Of a stretch of DNA of 64,000 bases, positions 42,911 to 55,125 are shown one piece after another. Made by a program: the position numbers and the translations under genes. The stretch spans positions 1,984,001-2,048,000 of the forward strand of contig JARGSG010000189.1 of NCBI GenBank assembly GCA_030374805.1, written 5' to 3'. Under the pieces are notes generated by a model. The model was not told where the DNA came from. It worked only from the letters and a program-made list of their open reading frames with translations, and did not search any database. This stretch comes from Gracilaria gracilis. Taxonomy: Eukaryota; Rhodophyta; Florideophyceae; Gracilariales; Gracilariaceae. Position 1 is the stretch's first letter, and every line of letters starts with the position of its first letter.

Positions 42911-43688
42911 AGCCAAGGCCTTGTTGAGATTTTTTCGTACAATTGCGGAAAGTACCATCACTTTTATACACCTAACAAATATCAATTAACCCCCTTGGAC
43001 CGAAATATGTTATGTCTATCTTCATATACAAAGCACAAGCCAATTAGGGCGCGTGTAATTCTTCGAGTTGGTGGCTCATAGTTTTGTAAAGAACGACTGA
43101 ATCTACACTGGTTCGCGTGTGTTTAGTGTCACTCGTTGAATTGTAAATTATGCTGGAGCTTGAAAGACCTTAAAGGCTCTCGAGGCTCCTGCTCCAGCAT
43201 ATGAACCCCAAGCATTGTACCGCCTTGCTCTCCAGATTCGGTCGCCTCTCCTATATGGTACGTTTGCTCCATTTGCCTGATTTCGATTCGTGAGTTTTGG
43301 TGTTCGAACCAGTGCTACAAGCACTGTAAAAACAGTGTTTGCCACCGAACACAATCTTCTGGACGTTAGCGTGTTACTCATTGTGTTACCGTCGCGTATG
43401 TGTAAAGTTTTTGGTGCCCCAATATGAACACACCTCGCGTCGCCTGGCAACAAACCCGAACCTAAGATATTTCCTGCATATCAGTGCCACAGTACGCAAC
43501 GATTATTGAAACGCGAAAACGCGTTTTGCTCTGGTACTACTTCGTGTGACTCTTTTGGCCTTGGTTGAGATCAAGAGCATTGTGTGCATCACTGTCGGGT
43601 CCAAATCTGCATTTGTGGCGTACTTGAACGTACTGGAACGTAAACATAGAGATTAAACATTCGTTTCTAGGACAGAAAGAAATTGTGA
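42911..43688. other. Unresolved sequence with an 11-bp inverted repeat
   Basis: TATGCTGGAGC at 43149-43159 is the exact reverse complement of 43191-43201, with a 31-base loop. A minus-strand frame at 43148-43453 overlaps it but has no domain that I know. No gene is claimed. Confidence 0.4.
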
Positions 43689-44268
43689 TGGAGGAAAAGA
43701 ACACAGAGGAAAGTAAAGCCAGGGAGAAGAAGATTGTGGCTGGTTATCCCGTTGGTGTCCGTAGTGGTATTCGTGCGCATTGTAAGAGGAAGCGAAGCAA
43801 ATGATGTGAGAGCGGTTGTTACAAAATAGCACCGACAAATAAGACTTTGAAAACCTCTGTTCACTGCACTTGCCATGCTTGTGTGGATGCAAAGAAATAT
43901 TTGAAGACATTAGGAAAGAAATATTCGAGGAATACGTTCCGTAAGTCACTCGTGATAATGAAGATGTTACATGCTCACGGTGTGGGGGCACACCTTGGTA
44001 CTGGATGCAGTATGGTAAAGCTGTTGTATCCAAGACATCAGTCGAATATCCAATGAGAACTACACCTATGAATTGGAACAATCTCGTTCGTAAGTATGCG
44101 TACAAAACGTACACATATGAACGTCACGGGTTTCTTGGCAAAGGCAGAAAGATTCAACTGCCGCAATGCGCTCTAGAAGGCATTTTCAGGATTCGGGCGG
44201 AAAGAATGGTTCATATGTGGGCTGCAAAGAACATTAGGTTTACTTTCGGCACATCATTCTCAATGTAG
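43689..44268 (+). pseudogene. Broken gene fragment resembling the P2X7-type C-terminal (ballast-like) domain
   Basis: The ATG at 43689 opens a Lys-rich frame that stops and continues with Cys-rich sequence VHCTCHACVDAKKYLKTL. A shifted frame then reads WNNLVRKYAYKTYTYERHGF followed by LGKGRKIQLPQCALEGIFRI. The pattern AY..Y...HG.LG.G.R...P.C....IR is that of the domain found at the C-terminus of animal P2X7 receptors and in many stand-alone proteins of other eukaryotes. The family's Cys residues would bind zinc. At least one stop and one frameshift break it. It lies directly beside the piggyBac transposase on the opposite strand, so it may be transposon cargo or a host gene hit by the insertion. 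The family call is tentative. Confidence 0.35.
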
Positions 44269-46193
44269 CGAGCGTTATGGTAACGCTATTTGTTCTATTC
44301 CTCCGTTTCTTAGATAACAGGGAATTATTAGCGTAGGTCATTGCATGGTATATATCAAGCCGACTGCCTCTAAACAATGTTTGGTTGTGGAAGAACGCGA
44401 AGCAGTTTACGTGGAAGCCCCGCCGGCATTCGGTGCACGAATACGTTGTATAGCCCCCACGCCTTTCAGAAGCAAGCAGATTGAAAACCAGACAACGCAC
44501 ACTTTTCTTCGGCTCCGTTTGCAGCAAGAGGTGTGGTGATTAAGACAAAGATGGAGTCATTTGAGATTCTGCACTGCTTGTGTCAATGACTGAAAAATTT
44601 AATGTGCGTAGTGCACTTCGGTGCTGTTGATACGCCACGAGCTCTGCTACAAGCTGCATTATGATCCGTCTTTTCATGCAACCAAACTCAATTATTGTCT
44701 CTACAGGATTAGATATTGCATGCAGAAGCGAGTATGCATTCAATGCACTTGCGTCGAGGACAAAAATGAGGAGTTTCAACGCCACCCTGCGTTCTTTTCT
44801 CATTGTCGCGCAAGTAGATCGGAATTGATCAAACCGATCTACGCCATTCATGAAAAGGTTATATGCTACTATTACTGATAGTACGAATAAAGTTGTTCGA
44901 GTCATAGTTTCATCACCCGTCCAGCCCTGTACCGGCGCAAATCCATGCACGCAGCACACAGCATGCTCATCTTCAATATGAATACGTAAAACAGGTGTGT
45001 CATTGAGGTCGTTTGTGTAAAACCTGACCACTGAGCGGTCCTTGACATCAATGAACCCGGCTCTTGTTGCTACCTGTGGCGTAGCATTTGCTATTTTCTC
45101 CTTGTTGAAAACCTGCAACAAGCGCCACGAACCTCTAGGGGCATGCTTCAAACCGTCAATTGCTTCTTTGAGGGCCGGCCGGTTCACATAATCTACATTA
45201 GAAACCCGCACAGTGCCCAGCATTTTGCATTCACCGCCTGTTAGACTGTGCAGTTGACGGGCTAAGGTATGGCGCGAGCAAGAATTGTCCATGACCATCA
45301 AACGGCGTTGGTCATGGATAGGATGAAGAAGGCTCTGGTGCGCCATTTGTGCACACCACAAAGCTGAGGGTTTCGATTCTGGGCCCAATTTTCCATCACT
45401 TTTGCGATCAACAGCCCCGCGAAGATTTCGAAACAAAGTGCTGTACCTCCCTACCGGAGCCTGAACTGTCTTGTTTCCCGAGCTGTTGTCCTTAAAACTA
45501 TGCATATACGCATGGGACCAGCCAACGAAAGCATATAAACGTATGCCAAATCGTACTGGTTTCTACTTCATGTAACTACGTGAAGCAGTGCGTTCCTTAC
45601 ATCTGATTGTATTCTCACCCAAACTGCTCACTGTAACAGGCACTGCAATTGTGGCTGCATTTCGCGCAAAACGTTCTAGGAGTTGCCTGCTGATGCCACA
45701 GAGGATCATGAAGAGCCACCTCCGCGTCGTATGAAGGGTAGAGACGCAACGCAGCACGAATATGCAGAAACTTATCCCGTGACATTTTCTTCTTGAAGAA
45801 TGCTGAACCTAGCAAATTTGGAGTAGACCAATAATCACGTAAACGATTTAGTCTATGAATAGAAGTAGCAAGTTCCAAACCTAGAAATCCAAGTATTCCA
45901 TCCGTTCGCAGCGGCGATGATTTCTTTCCTTGCTTGATTAGTTCGGTACTTGTCCATTTTCAGACGCATTCTAAGTAAGAGCCGTTCAAGAACAAACGAA
46001 AAATTCCTAGCTCTTTCTCGCGCGCATATGCTCGTCGTATAAGTTCGGACTTTGTCAAGTAAATTCTACTACGGTTTCGCCACTTAGCGTAGTATTCCCC
46101 ATTATCGTATACTTTTTTCTCTTCAGCAGGTCCAAGTGCGGTTACAGTGAACTCTTCTTCGTTGCATTCGTTGCCAAATAGTTGACCAGCCAA
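44240..46193 (-). pseudogene. piggyBac-type transposase, decayed
   Basis: The order from the N-terminus is: a region MAGQLFGNECNEEEF to about 45960; the early domain with RLRDYWSTPNLLGSAFFKKK and MSRDKFLHIRAALRL (45878-45615); KPVRFGIRLYAFVGWSHAY; the DDE part with RRLMVMDNSCSRHTLARQL and the strong VAYNLFMNGVDRFDQFRS; then LKLLIFVLDASALNAYSLL. After an in-frame stop (44542-44540) comes the Cys-rich tail RRGGYTTYSCTECRRGF, with HVNCFAFFHNQ. The tail pairs with the transposase as in other piggyBac proteins. Several stops and shifts, and Gly-Trp at the usual first Asp site, make it inactive. Terminal repeats and TTAA targets were not located. Confidence 0.85.
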
Positions 46194-46710
46194 GTTGGAT
46201 GTGCCCTCATGTTTGCTGGAGCGCCAATATTTATCATCAAAGCACGTCGATGTAATTTCTTAGGATGTGGCAACTGACATTCTGACCTATAGAAACAGGG
46301 AGCGTGTGGGAGTCGTGTCTGGGCCCGTCGAAGTTGAGAAGTGGTCGCCTACTTTGGCGGGTGCTCGAACGTTTGCAATGTACCGGTTGTTTCAGTAAGT
46401 GATGATGTCTGTTCTGTTTACGATGTAATGCTTTTTGTGGTTGACGTGATTGGTCTGCAGCAGAACTATACCCTTCGCAACTATTGGATGAGAAGGTTTT
46501 GACAACGAACAGCGACTAGCCAAGTCTATATTTATCATGCTAAACATAGGCATAATTCACACTTGGCTGCAAGAGAACCAATTGTTTGTGTGGGCTTGCA
46601 ATTAATTGCCAATCATATTCACGGCGAATGTCTACTATTCTAGAGATAAACTTTTCGGTTCAAAAGGGTTAAATATCTAAGTATCCAGCACGTCGGCCAA
46701 CTCTACCCAC
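46194..46710. other. Spacer between piggyBac and the next LTR
   Basis: No coding sequence or repeat is recognised. It may contain the piggyBac 5' end. Confidence 0.4.
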
Positions 46711-46916
46711 TTGTACCTCTGTGGCACCCTCTCCACGGCCAATCCGGTAACCGGGCGTGGGCACACACGTGTCAAGGGATCCGCCTTCGTAAACGGATCC
46801 CTAATGAGGGCCAAATAGCCAAATAGACCTCATAATAATAGAAAGTTCCGCCGAAAATAGCAACGGTCGTATGAAGTACATCCCCCTCAGCCCTTACGAA
46901 GGGCGATTGTACTACA
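46711..46916 (-). repeat. Probable 3' LTR of the old Gypsy element
   Basis: The right end GATTGTACTACA (minus strand TGTAGTACAATC) matches the LTR starts elsewhere in the window. The left end TGTACC at about 46711 is a guess. CCAATCCGGTAACCGG and a GGATCCG...CGGATCC inverted repeat lie inside. Confidence 0.5.
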
Positions 46917-46970
46917 TCTTCCTATTCTCAGGCTGAAACTTCGGACTCGTTCGGCTCTTCACTTCCCATC

Positions 46971-48147
46971 ATGGGACTATATAATTCAGACTCCGGCGAT
47001 GAGCATGGCGACTATTCGGACTCCAATAAATTGGCACTGATACCATTCTCGGCTCTCTCGAATCCGATCGATCCAACCATTCCCAACAGCAACAACAAAT
47101 CTTCGGATAACTCCGGTGCTCCTTCTTGTGGAAATGCGCAAATGACAGCTGGCATTCCGCGGTTACGTGCGTGCCCTTACTTTAGTTTTTGGGTACTTCC
47201 GCCTCTGCTTCGTCGTCCGTCGCAACGGCTGGAACTCCGGATTTAGCTCCTGTGCGGGACTGCTTCAACGCGAGCGTGCCGACTAGTGCGGGCCGAATGG
47301 CCCAGCTATGGTATTCCTTGCCTACGCCATCCTCACCGCCACAGATGGCTTTTCGCACAAGCCCCTTGTTTCAATTCCGATGCCCTTCGGAATGAAGGGT
47401 TGATCAATTCCTATGCCGTTGACGGTTATCTCTCCAGAGAGCTTCTCGCTAGCGTCTTCCACTCATGGGACTAACTCGCCCGTATTACGGTCCATCCATA
47501 TTGTCTCTGATATACGAGAAGCGAGAGCCAGGCTTTCGCTCGCCGGGAAATTGTCCGCATTGTGTATGCGCTACACTTCCGCGCTCCAAACGAGCATCCG
47601 GATCCGTCCCACTATGGGTTCGACGTGGCCTGATACCGTACGTACGGCGAGTTGTAGTACGGATATGGGCTGGCCGTGGCCTTCGACGAGATTGACCGCA
47701 ATGCGGATATCGACCAACCGCACCAGGATCTCATCCTGTGGGCTCGTCCAAACCTCCACGCCGAGTTCCGGTACCTCTGCAAGTCATCTCAACGCGAGTT
47801 CTTTGACGATCGCCGTCACGAGAGGAAGTGGCGATCCCGCTTTGGGTTCTGGTTCCGTGCCAATGCTAGGAAGTTGAGCGAATCGCGGATCGTTTCTGTC
47901 AAGGGCGAAACGTGCCACTGCCATCGTTCTGGCCTTCAGTCAAGGTCTCTCTAGGTTGCCATGTGGAACTCCTCCCATGCCTGATATACTTCGGGTCAAA
48001 ATACATGAAGCATCCGCCGTGCGGCCTGTGAAGCATCCTTGCAGCCGAGTGGGCTGTCCATGTCGCGGCGTTCCTACTCTGGGAGGCAAATTATCACTAC
48101 CGACTTTGGTTTGTACCGGGGATGTGCTTCTTGAAAGCCTGTCGTAA
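46971..48147 (+). pseudogene. Decayed homologue of the antisense ORF
   Basis: Segments on the plus strand align with the 675-codon antisense protein of the young element. HQDLILWARPNLHAEFRYLC matches HQDVLCWTRPLLRAEFRYLP. A stretch near 47953 reading CHVELLPCLIYFGSKY matches CYVELPPCLTYIGSRL, and later YHYRLWFVPG matches DQYRLWFIPP. It begins about 55 bp from the LTR, the same geometry as in the young copy, and runs opposite to its own gag and protease. It is broken in several places. Confidence 0.8.
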
Positions 48148-48149
48148 AG

Positions 48150-48632
48150 TTAGCCCATTAACCGCCACAGCTTTGCCGTCCTCCAGCTCGAAGATTCTTT
48201 TCTTGGTCGAATTGCTTCTACAAAACGGTCACAGAAGCCACAACCGAATATTACTGGAGCAGCCAACCGTTTGAAAACGAGAAAGTCCAGGCGGACGACG
48301 CAACTGCCAAACCTGACGATCAGGGAGATTACTTTCACGATTGAACGGGACCTGTTGTTTGCATCCGCTATATCGGTCGGAGGAGCCACCCGAATCTAAG
48401 ACCGTAACTGCGGCGGGATAAGCGATTGGACCAAAAAATTTGGATCACCACCCGTATCAAGAACGGGGTTACTTCCGAACCATATAGTGGTCAGATACAA
48501 AGAGGTCTTCAAAAACTTTGTAGTTTTGTTTCTCATTACCAGGACTCTATCCGGAGCACAAGCAATGCGTGACCGTACCCACGGACGACGGAGAACACCG
48601 AGGTGTTCCAATTCTACGTACGTCGTTTCCAT
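48150..48632 (-). pseudogene. Protease region of the old Gypsy element
   Basis: VLDTGGDPNFLVQSLIPPQL carries the DTG site, and LAAPVIFGCGFCDRFVEAIR matches the second protease motif of the young element. VLRRPWVRSRIACAPDRVLV matches the stretch preceding its protease. It is broken. Confidence 0.85.
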
Positions 48633-48894
48633 CTTCCTCGTAAGGACCGTGACCGGGGTTGAGGTTTTGCAGCCTCCGGCCCGTCCGATATGGACTTCGA
48701 TTGCTCTGCTTCTTCAAAAGAGGTTACCAATCTTAGTTTTTCTGAGCGTCGCCGCCATTCTGCGGAATCATGTGATCTGCAGGTGCGGCTGCCGCTTCAC
48801 TTTGAGGCGGTGAAGGTTGCTGCTTTCTAGGCTGATTATCGGCCATCGCACTAAAAGTACGATTTGTCGGGAACACGTTCCTGTTCGGCGGGCG

Positions 48895-49691
48895 TCAACG
48901 ACTCATAATGGAGAACAATTTTTGCCATCTCCCTGAATGGTAACATACAGTCCGGGGCAATATGACCATGTTTGTAACAAATAAGATATATGAGGTGACG
49001 AAAAGAATCTGCATTGAGCGGCCTACGCTCCTGTCTCGGTTATAGGGATCCTTCCAACCGGGACAAGAGTTCCTGTATCTGCCAGAGTGCGGCATTGGAA
49101 ATGCCGGTACATGGTTACCAGCGTACAAAGAGGCGTTCGAATCTTCGGTAGTCGGCCCCAACGCAGATTGCAGGTCCGACGATGCCAATCATCGGTCACT
49201 CTGCACTCGGTGCACGTTATTGTAGTTAACGTGGGCTGAACCTCTCGATTGAGGCAGTGAGGAATCCTTCTCTTTCAAAATGAAAGAGTTGGAGGGTGCC
49301 GAAATTATGCCGCCACGCGCTCGGGACGCATCTCTCTAAGCTTGGGCAAATTGAAACAGTTCCAAGTACGGGATCCTGCGCTTGTCCTCCTGATGACGGG
49401 CAACCAAAGTCTAAATCCAGGAACCAAGCCATCCACAAACATGGTACATTGCTCGCCCGCAGAGTAGACGTTTCCACAGCGGTGAAAGGCCGTCTTCAAC
49501 CTTGTAGAATAAAATATCTCCGTCTGATCCGGCCCTTGCTTCGTTTCACACAATGCGAGTATGGCATCTTGAATTGCGTTTCCTGCAGCATAGGATCGCA
49601 GAAAGTACTTCACAGCATCTAGACAACAGGGAACACCTCCTTCAGAGACACGAGACGATCCACGGACCGAGTTGTAATGGTTCTCGGCCAT
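48895..49691 (-). pseudogene. gag region of the old Gypsy element
   Basis: YNSVRGSSRVSEGGVPCCLD and KYFLRSYAAGNAIQDAILAL match the capsid of the young element. Farther on, YRNSCPGWKDPYNRDR corresponds to the stretch before its zinc knuckle. It is broken. Confidence 0.8.
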
Positions 49692-50149
49692 GCCCTTTAA
49701 AAATTAAGGCAGTGTGATGTAGTCTTGCGCCTCGGAAATCCGAATTACATTGGCTTTCCCACCATATAGGGCAAGAAAATGCAACAGAAGAATTGGATAC
49801 CGCCCAGAGAAGTTATTGGGCTTCGGTAGACCTCAACTTGCTTAGTGTGGGTTTTCACAACTCCAGGCCCGCGAGGGTTCCTTTCTCTACTGGAATCTTC
49901 CAGCCGATAATATCAGTATTAAAACAACAGCCGATACAGTAGATTCATCTGCTTCCATTCCTCGAGTCCAAGGTGCATCTGTCCCTTAGTACGGCTTCGG
50001 ACAACTCTTTGCGTGACCTTGGTGGCCCGAGAGCGGGCAGCACGAGAGCGTGGGGGCTCGTCCTCACTTTCCGAAGCTTCGGTAGACGAATCTCTCTCCC
50101 AGTGTGATATAAACTCAAGGGGTAGAAATAGACAATAAATCGGTACTAG

Positions 50150-50643
50150 GTAACGCTCTTGAAGCTCTACCTAGGAGGTGAAATAAGGAGAGAATCCTAG
50201 GAGGTGTGGCAGCACCAGCCACTGGTAGGCGCGATGCGGTCAGTTTGCTGACTGCAACCGTGTTGGTAGATTGCGGACTGCAGCGCCAAAGAAGTGGTAT
50301 ATCCTCTGAGATACGATAATACTCTGCAAGGGTGACTGTAGAAACCAAACAGGTGTACTGTAGCGTAGTACGTAGTTGAGTTTTACCATGAAGGACGCGG
50401 AGCTCCCACTCAGTGGCTATACCGAGTGGGGCGACTGGCAGGACGCGGCCGGAATGCTACGTGTGCTGTCGGGAGGCGCACTCGAGGTGCATTACCTCTA
50501 GCACCCACATTGCCACAACTAAAAACTAAAGCTACTCTACGTTATTACTAAATTAGGCAACCACCACCAGGTGCTCCTACAGTGCCCCCCGTGGTTGTAA
50601 CGTACGTCAGCTCATACCATTTGGGTTACCCGGCTACACTACA
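50150..50643 (-). repeat. Probable 3' LTR of the second Gypsy element
   Basis: The right end ACCCGGCTACACTACA is followed by CTCCCTTCCTATCG, a purine tract on the minus strand, as at 39417. Just inside is an AGCC...GGCT hairpin like that at 39435. The left boundary is only approximate. Confidence 0.5.
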
Positions 50644-50717
50644 GACTCCCTTCCTATCGACAGCCACACCTGGGGGCTGTACGGCACAGAGAGCGAAGCA
50701 AAGCTCTTTTCACGACA

Positions 50718-53290
50718 GTGAGGCTCCCGGCTTTCCGCAGACCTGCAAAGGTCGCGGAATGTCAGTCATGGCGCTTCCTGGCCGCGGGTAGCGCTCCCCA
50801 ATCCGGGTCTGCGCGCGCGCCCGTGGTCGGTCGTCGTCTCTACCCATTGGGTTCTTTTTTAGTGCAGTGCATTATCGAAGTCGCTCGTTGGCCCTTACAA
50901 TCCCGTGTACACACAACCTCTGTGGTCTTTCGCCTCCTAATTCTTCTCGGTGCGGATGCAACATCACTCAATCACCTAATCACCGTCGTCTGCGGCTCCT
51001 CATGTCGACCTTCGAAGGTCCTGGCGGGCTCCAGACGTCACAGGGACGTTTGCGTACTGGTTCTGTTTCAGTTTCCTGGGCTCTTTCGGGAGCGTTATCT
51101 GCTCCGTGGGCCCCATCGAGGTGATTTTGGTCGATTTGAACGATGAAAACGACCTCCGGTGTCCGGTGAAGATAAGACCATCGGGTCTGTCGGCCTTTGG
51201 AGGCTCTTCATTTTCGTCTCCATTCTCGGTTAGAAGCCGGTGCGCCAGCTCTGTTCGGGTGCGCCTGGCTTCAGCTCCTGCCTCACCAACCATGTCGAGT
51301 CATGGCTCTAGCTCACGCGGAAGCGGCCGCATAACTATCCAGCGTTGTCTTTACCGTGGAGCTCGCGGTGGCACCCTGTCGCGCGGTCTGTCTCGCGGCC
51401 GGGGCTCCTCGCATACGGCCGCCGCCATGAACGCCACCGATATCGCCATCGGCTACTCTATGGGTAATCCGATCAACGAGGATTCCTACTTGGTTTTCCA
51501 GAACGATAAGGCAAAGAGCGGCCCCTTCGGGTTGGCGCCGCCGGACACCCGTCGAAAGCTCATGACGCTCACGAACTGGCCGATGTCGGTAACTCTTGCT
51601 CTTCGACAAAAGCACGAACACCCGTCCCTCACTGAGTACACGTCTTGGTCTCTTTGAGACAGCCACCGGTTTAAGCTATCCAATTGGACCCATCGAAACA
51701 AAATAAGGAAGCGCGTCATCGTCCCGGTCGTTTTCAGTGTTTCGAACAACGGGCGTCGCATGTTTCGTTCAAAAAGTACATTCCTTCGAGTATTTCCGGA
51801 AACTTACCGTATCTGCGGTGCGATCCGGAGCTTCTCTACTTCCGTGACCTCGTTGGTGGCTTTGAAAAGTCTAAACCGTCTTCGGATTACCTAAAGGTGG
51901 ATATCGAACTAGTTTCGTTACCGAACCCCAATACCGACATGTGTTGGGCCCACCGACGTCGGTGGGGAACAGAAGCTGCCCTCGACGCCCGCAGTTGTCA
52001 CTGGCGCAGCCTTGTTTGCACCGTACATGGTTTCCACTGCACTGAGTTCTTCTCGCAACCAACCGGGGGTCTGCGTAAGTTGTATTCCCAGCGACCCGAG
52101 TGGTGACACCTATGCAAAGTTCCTCAGTGGTTGTATGATCCAATACCGCCGGTTTTGGTCTAATTTGGCAGTCGTTGCCCGTCTACAGTGCGAATGGACT
52201 TTTACTATTTGGTCTATTGCTCTGTTTGAGTGGGGTGTCTTAGTCGTCTTCGTGGCTTTGGTGGGTTCCCAGGACGGTATCACGTGGGACTGCTGAAGCA
52301 CGGAGACGTCCATCTACAATCATGGCTTTTCCCCAGTGGGTCGCTTGTTCTGACTGCCTGAGCAGATGATTAACTTGATCTGCAATCTCATGGTGGCTGA
52401 GACCGTTGACCGTACTGGATTCTCCGCGGACTATCTCGAAAAGTACCTAACCATGTCGGAAAATTATGCCTGGAAGGACGACCAATGTCGGGAAGTTTGG
52501 GATCACGAGAACCTGAACGTCTGTCCTTAAGGTGTAAGAACTCAGCCAGGAGATGGTCAGAGCGACGAGGCTCAGTACAGTTACCTGTTTGAGACTCCCG
52601 AGGTGGTCACGCCCGCAACTGCTTCACTTTTTGGTGGTTCCGATATCGGTATTAGGTCCGCTCCACTTCCTCCCAAGGCCCTTTCCGCGGGCCCATCCCA
52701 ACCATTCGCGGTTCCTTCTTCACCCCTGGGAGGCGGGGAGCCTTTTACTGCTCCCACCATAACCGGCACTCTCATCCGCATCCAGCAGGTCTGTGTGTCC
52801 CGCTCTAACCGTCCCGGTCCCCGTTCTATCCAGGAAGCTCTGGCGCTTGGGGAGGGCATGATTTCCCGTAATGCAGACTAGATTGCGGCACTCAACCAGG
52901 TTGGAGATTTCCGTACAAGTTCCAAGCCGACATGTACCGTTCGGTGACTCACCTCGTTGGAGAGCTCCCCACCACTCTGGACAAGGCGCCCACCACTAAC
53001 GATCATTTTCTTGGCACCCTCGTGGGCGTTCTTCTCGCGTCGAATTCAGCGTACCCTCTTGGTCAAACGGATAGGTCCCCTTTGCTTACCTCCAGCACAC
53101 CGATTGACGGCACTGCAGCCTTGCCCGCCTACTCTTGCTTTGCCACTCAATCTGTTGACCAAGGTGATCTTTCCTAAGGCGGAAAGCCTACGAATTTGCC
53201 ACCACCGGCCTCCGGCGGTGGCGGATCAGCTGGTACACCAGCAACTCCCCATGAAACTAAGATGGGTGAGTATTACCAGTAGATCGCGGC
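50718..53290 (+). pseudogene. Plus-strand coding-like zone antisense to the second Gypsy element
   Basis: Between the 3' LTR and integrase, open stretches run on the plus strand: MSSHGSSSRGSGRITIQR followed by NATDIAIGYSMGNP, then SGNLPYLRCDPELLYFRDLV, then an aromatic hydrophobic part (FTIWSIALFEWGVLVVF), then a Pro/Ser-rich tail (PLPPKALSAGPSQPFAVP). The layout of basic N-terminus, aromatic core and Pro-rich tail, together with the position, parallels the antisense ORF at 25907-27934. I cannot show sequence homology by eye. It is broken in several places. Confidence 0.4.
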
Positions 53291-53859
53291 GCTAAGTGGT
53301 CTCAGTTATTTTTACTGGTCATTTTGAAGTAAAATGATTGTGTTTTTCCTGTTTGTGGCGGTCACGAACTTCTATCTCACCCTCTTTCTTAGCTCGGTCG
53401 ACCACATCGGGTTTGTCTGAGTACCTTGTGGTAGGGGAGTTTGTCCCCGTTTATGCCAATACTGCAGTATAAAGTTATTGGGTATGTGGCTAGCGGGTTC
53501 CAAGGTGTCATCACTTGATGACCACCCGTACCAGCTGGTGCGCGGTGCGTCCCAATTTTAGTTGTTTGGTTTCTTTCGTTGTCCTTGTTGTTGGGTCCGC
53601 AGATATCTTGCGTTTGCCAGATGGTAAAGTTGCCTGTTGTGGGGTAACATCAACCGCCATGCTGCGTGGTGGAAATGCTGTTGCCTTTGTCTCAGGTGGG
53701 GCCACGGCGTGCGTACCAGTTGGTAAACCGTCACTATGCGGCCAGATCGTTTTGGCTACTTTGCGTAGGCGGCTCCTGGACTGCCAGATCAACCAAGATG
53801 ATGTCTTCCAATCTGTCCATCCTGATGGTTACCGTTTGGTCATTCGAACGTATGACCTA

Positions 53860-55010
53860 ATAAGGTTCTGTCGACTTTGGTAGGAGCTTTGACCGGATAT
53901 CTTTGTCCACCACTATATCATTCTTTTTCTCTGCGGGTGTCGGCCTTCTACCTTCTGGTAAGATGTCGACGAAGAAGAAATCTCTGGCGTCCACCTTAGT
54001 GATGTGCCTGACTTTCCGGTCATAATCCTGTTTGTAATGTGACTGGGCTGCTGTGATTAGTACTTTGGCTTCCTGCAAGGTAGATCTTAGTCTCTTGAGG
54101 ATAGGCTTTTTGACATATGCTGATATAGTCCCCCCCGCTGGTCTCTTAGTTTGAAGTCCCACCACCACAACAATCCCTGGGGGAGTGCTTGATAGCACCA
54201 GATCCAATTTTGTCGTCTATGTCATCCGGTGCATTTGCAGGGCATACGCGGAAGTCAATGGTGCCAAGTAATCAGCCCATCCATTTTGGTGTTCCTCTAC
54301 ATAGTGTAGTAGCCGTGGTACCATGGTTTTGTTGACTCGTTCGATTTGACCATTTGGTTGGGGGTTGGTAGGCTGGTGTGAAGTAATGTCAGATTCCTAA
54401 CATTGTGCCAGCAGATTCAAAGAACTTGGATGCTAAGTTGCTACCATTATCGGTCAGGAGATACAGTGGTGCTCCGTACGGGTAGACTCAATTATTGAAA
54501 AACACTTTTGCCAAGACTGGTGACTTCGTTACCTCCAACTTTATGGCTCTTTGGTTAGTGAACTACTCGGTGAGACGACCACGAACCGATACCCTTCTGA
54601 GGTTTTTGTCAGGGGCCCTAGGATATCTATTGCAACAAATTTCAAAGGTCTTGCAAATGAGAAAAGCTTTAGGTATTTACTATGCTTTCTCGGCTCCCCT
54701 TTGGTCTTGACATATGAAGTACATCTGGCCGCATAGGTATAGACGTCGTGACCCATATGGGGCGACTAAAATTTTCTCATCAAGGTTTAGTGTAACCGGG
54801 TGGCTCCAGGATGCCCGGCCAACTGTGAGTAGTGAGCGAGGTAAAGGATCCGAAGGCGCAGCGATTCGGCGACTACCTTCTGGAGGGCTTCGTGTAACGG
54901 CGTCCGCCTCACCAAGTAACCATGATGGTCTACATCAAAATGTGATCCCTTAGTGCCCACCTGGTTGGCCAATGTTTTGTAAAACCGATCAACGGTTTGC
55001 TCCCTCAAAA
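53860..55010 (-). pseudogene. Integrase region of the second Gypsy element
   Basis: The zinc-binding part reads LRILYLAHYSQLAGHPGATR, the core KFVAIDILGPLTKTSEGYRF, and the C-terminal part AAQSHYKQDYDRKVRHITKV. The order on the minus strand is correct for Gypsy pol. ACC...GGT palindromes (53530-53539, 53715-53724) occur at its 3' side. It is broken. Confidence 0.8.
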
Positions 55011-55125
55011 ACTCGTCCCGAGAGATCGGCGCATCCTCTTTTTATTCGATTTTGGGCACCACTATAGCTTGTATCTCTGGACGTTCGACATCCGTGTCAT
55101 CCAAAGTTCCTTCAATGTCTTGCAG

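Larger units (their letters stand above)
46711..50100 (-). mobile_element. Old, internally deleted Gypsy element related to the one at 16507
   Basis: On the minus strand, gag (49.7-48.9 kb) and protease (48.63-48.15 kb) closely resemble those of the young Gypsy element. They are followed at once by a region coding on the plus strand (46971-48147) that is homologous to that element's antisense ORF. Reverse transcriptase and integrase are missing. A probable 3' LTR ends GATTGTACTACA at 46916, with a purine tract beside it (reverse complement GAGAATAGGAAGA). It is broken in many places and clearly older than the 16507 copy. Its outer limits are approximate. Confidence 0.75.

Noticed and set aside
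43290-43330. GTTCGAACC resembling a tRNA T-arm
   Set aside because: No acceptor stem, D-arm or anticodon arm can be folded at the right distances; no tRNA or rRNA gene was found in the window.
51106-51657. Independent host gene of 183 codons
   Set aside because: Its place between a Gypsy integrase and 3' LTR, and its breaks farther on, fit a decayed antisense region of the element better than a host gene.
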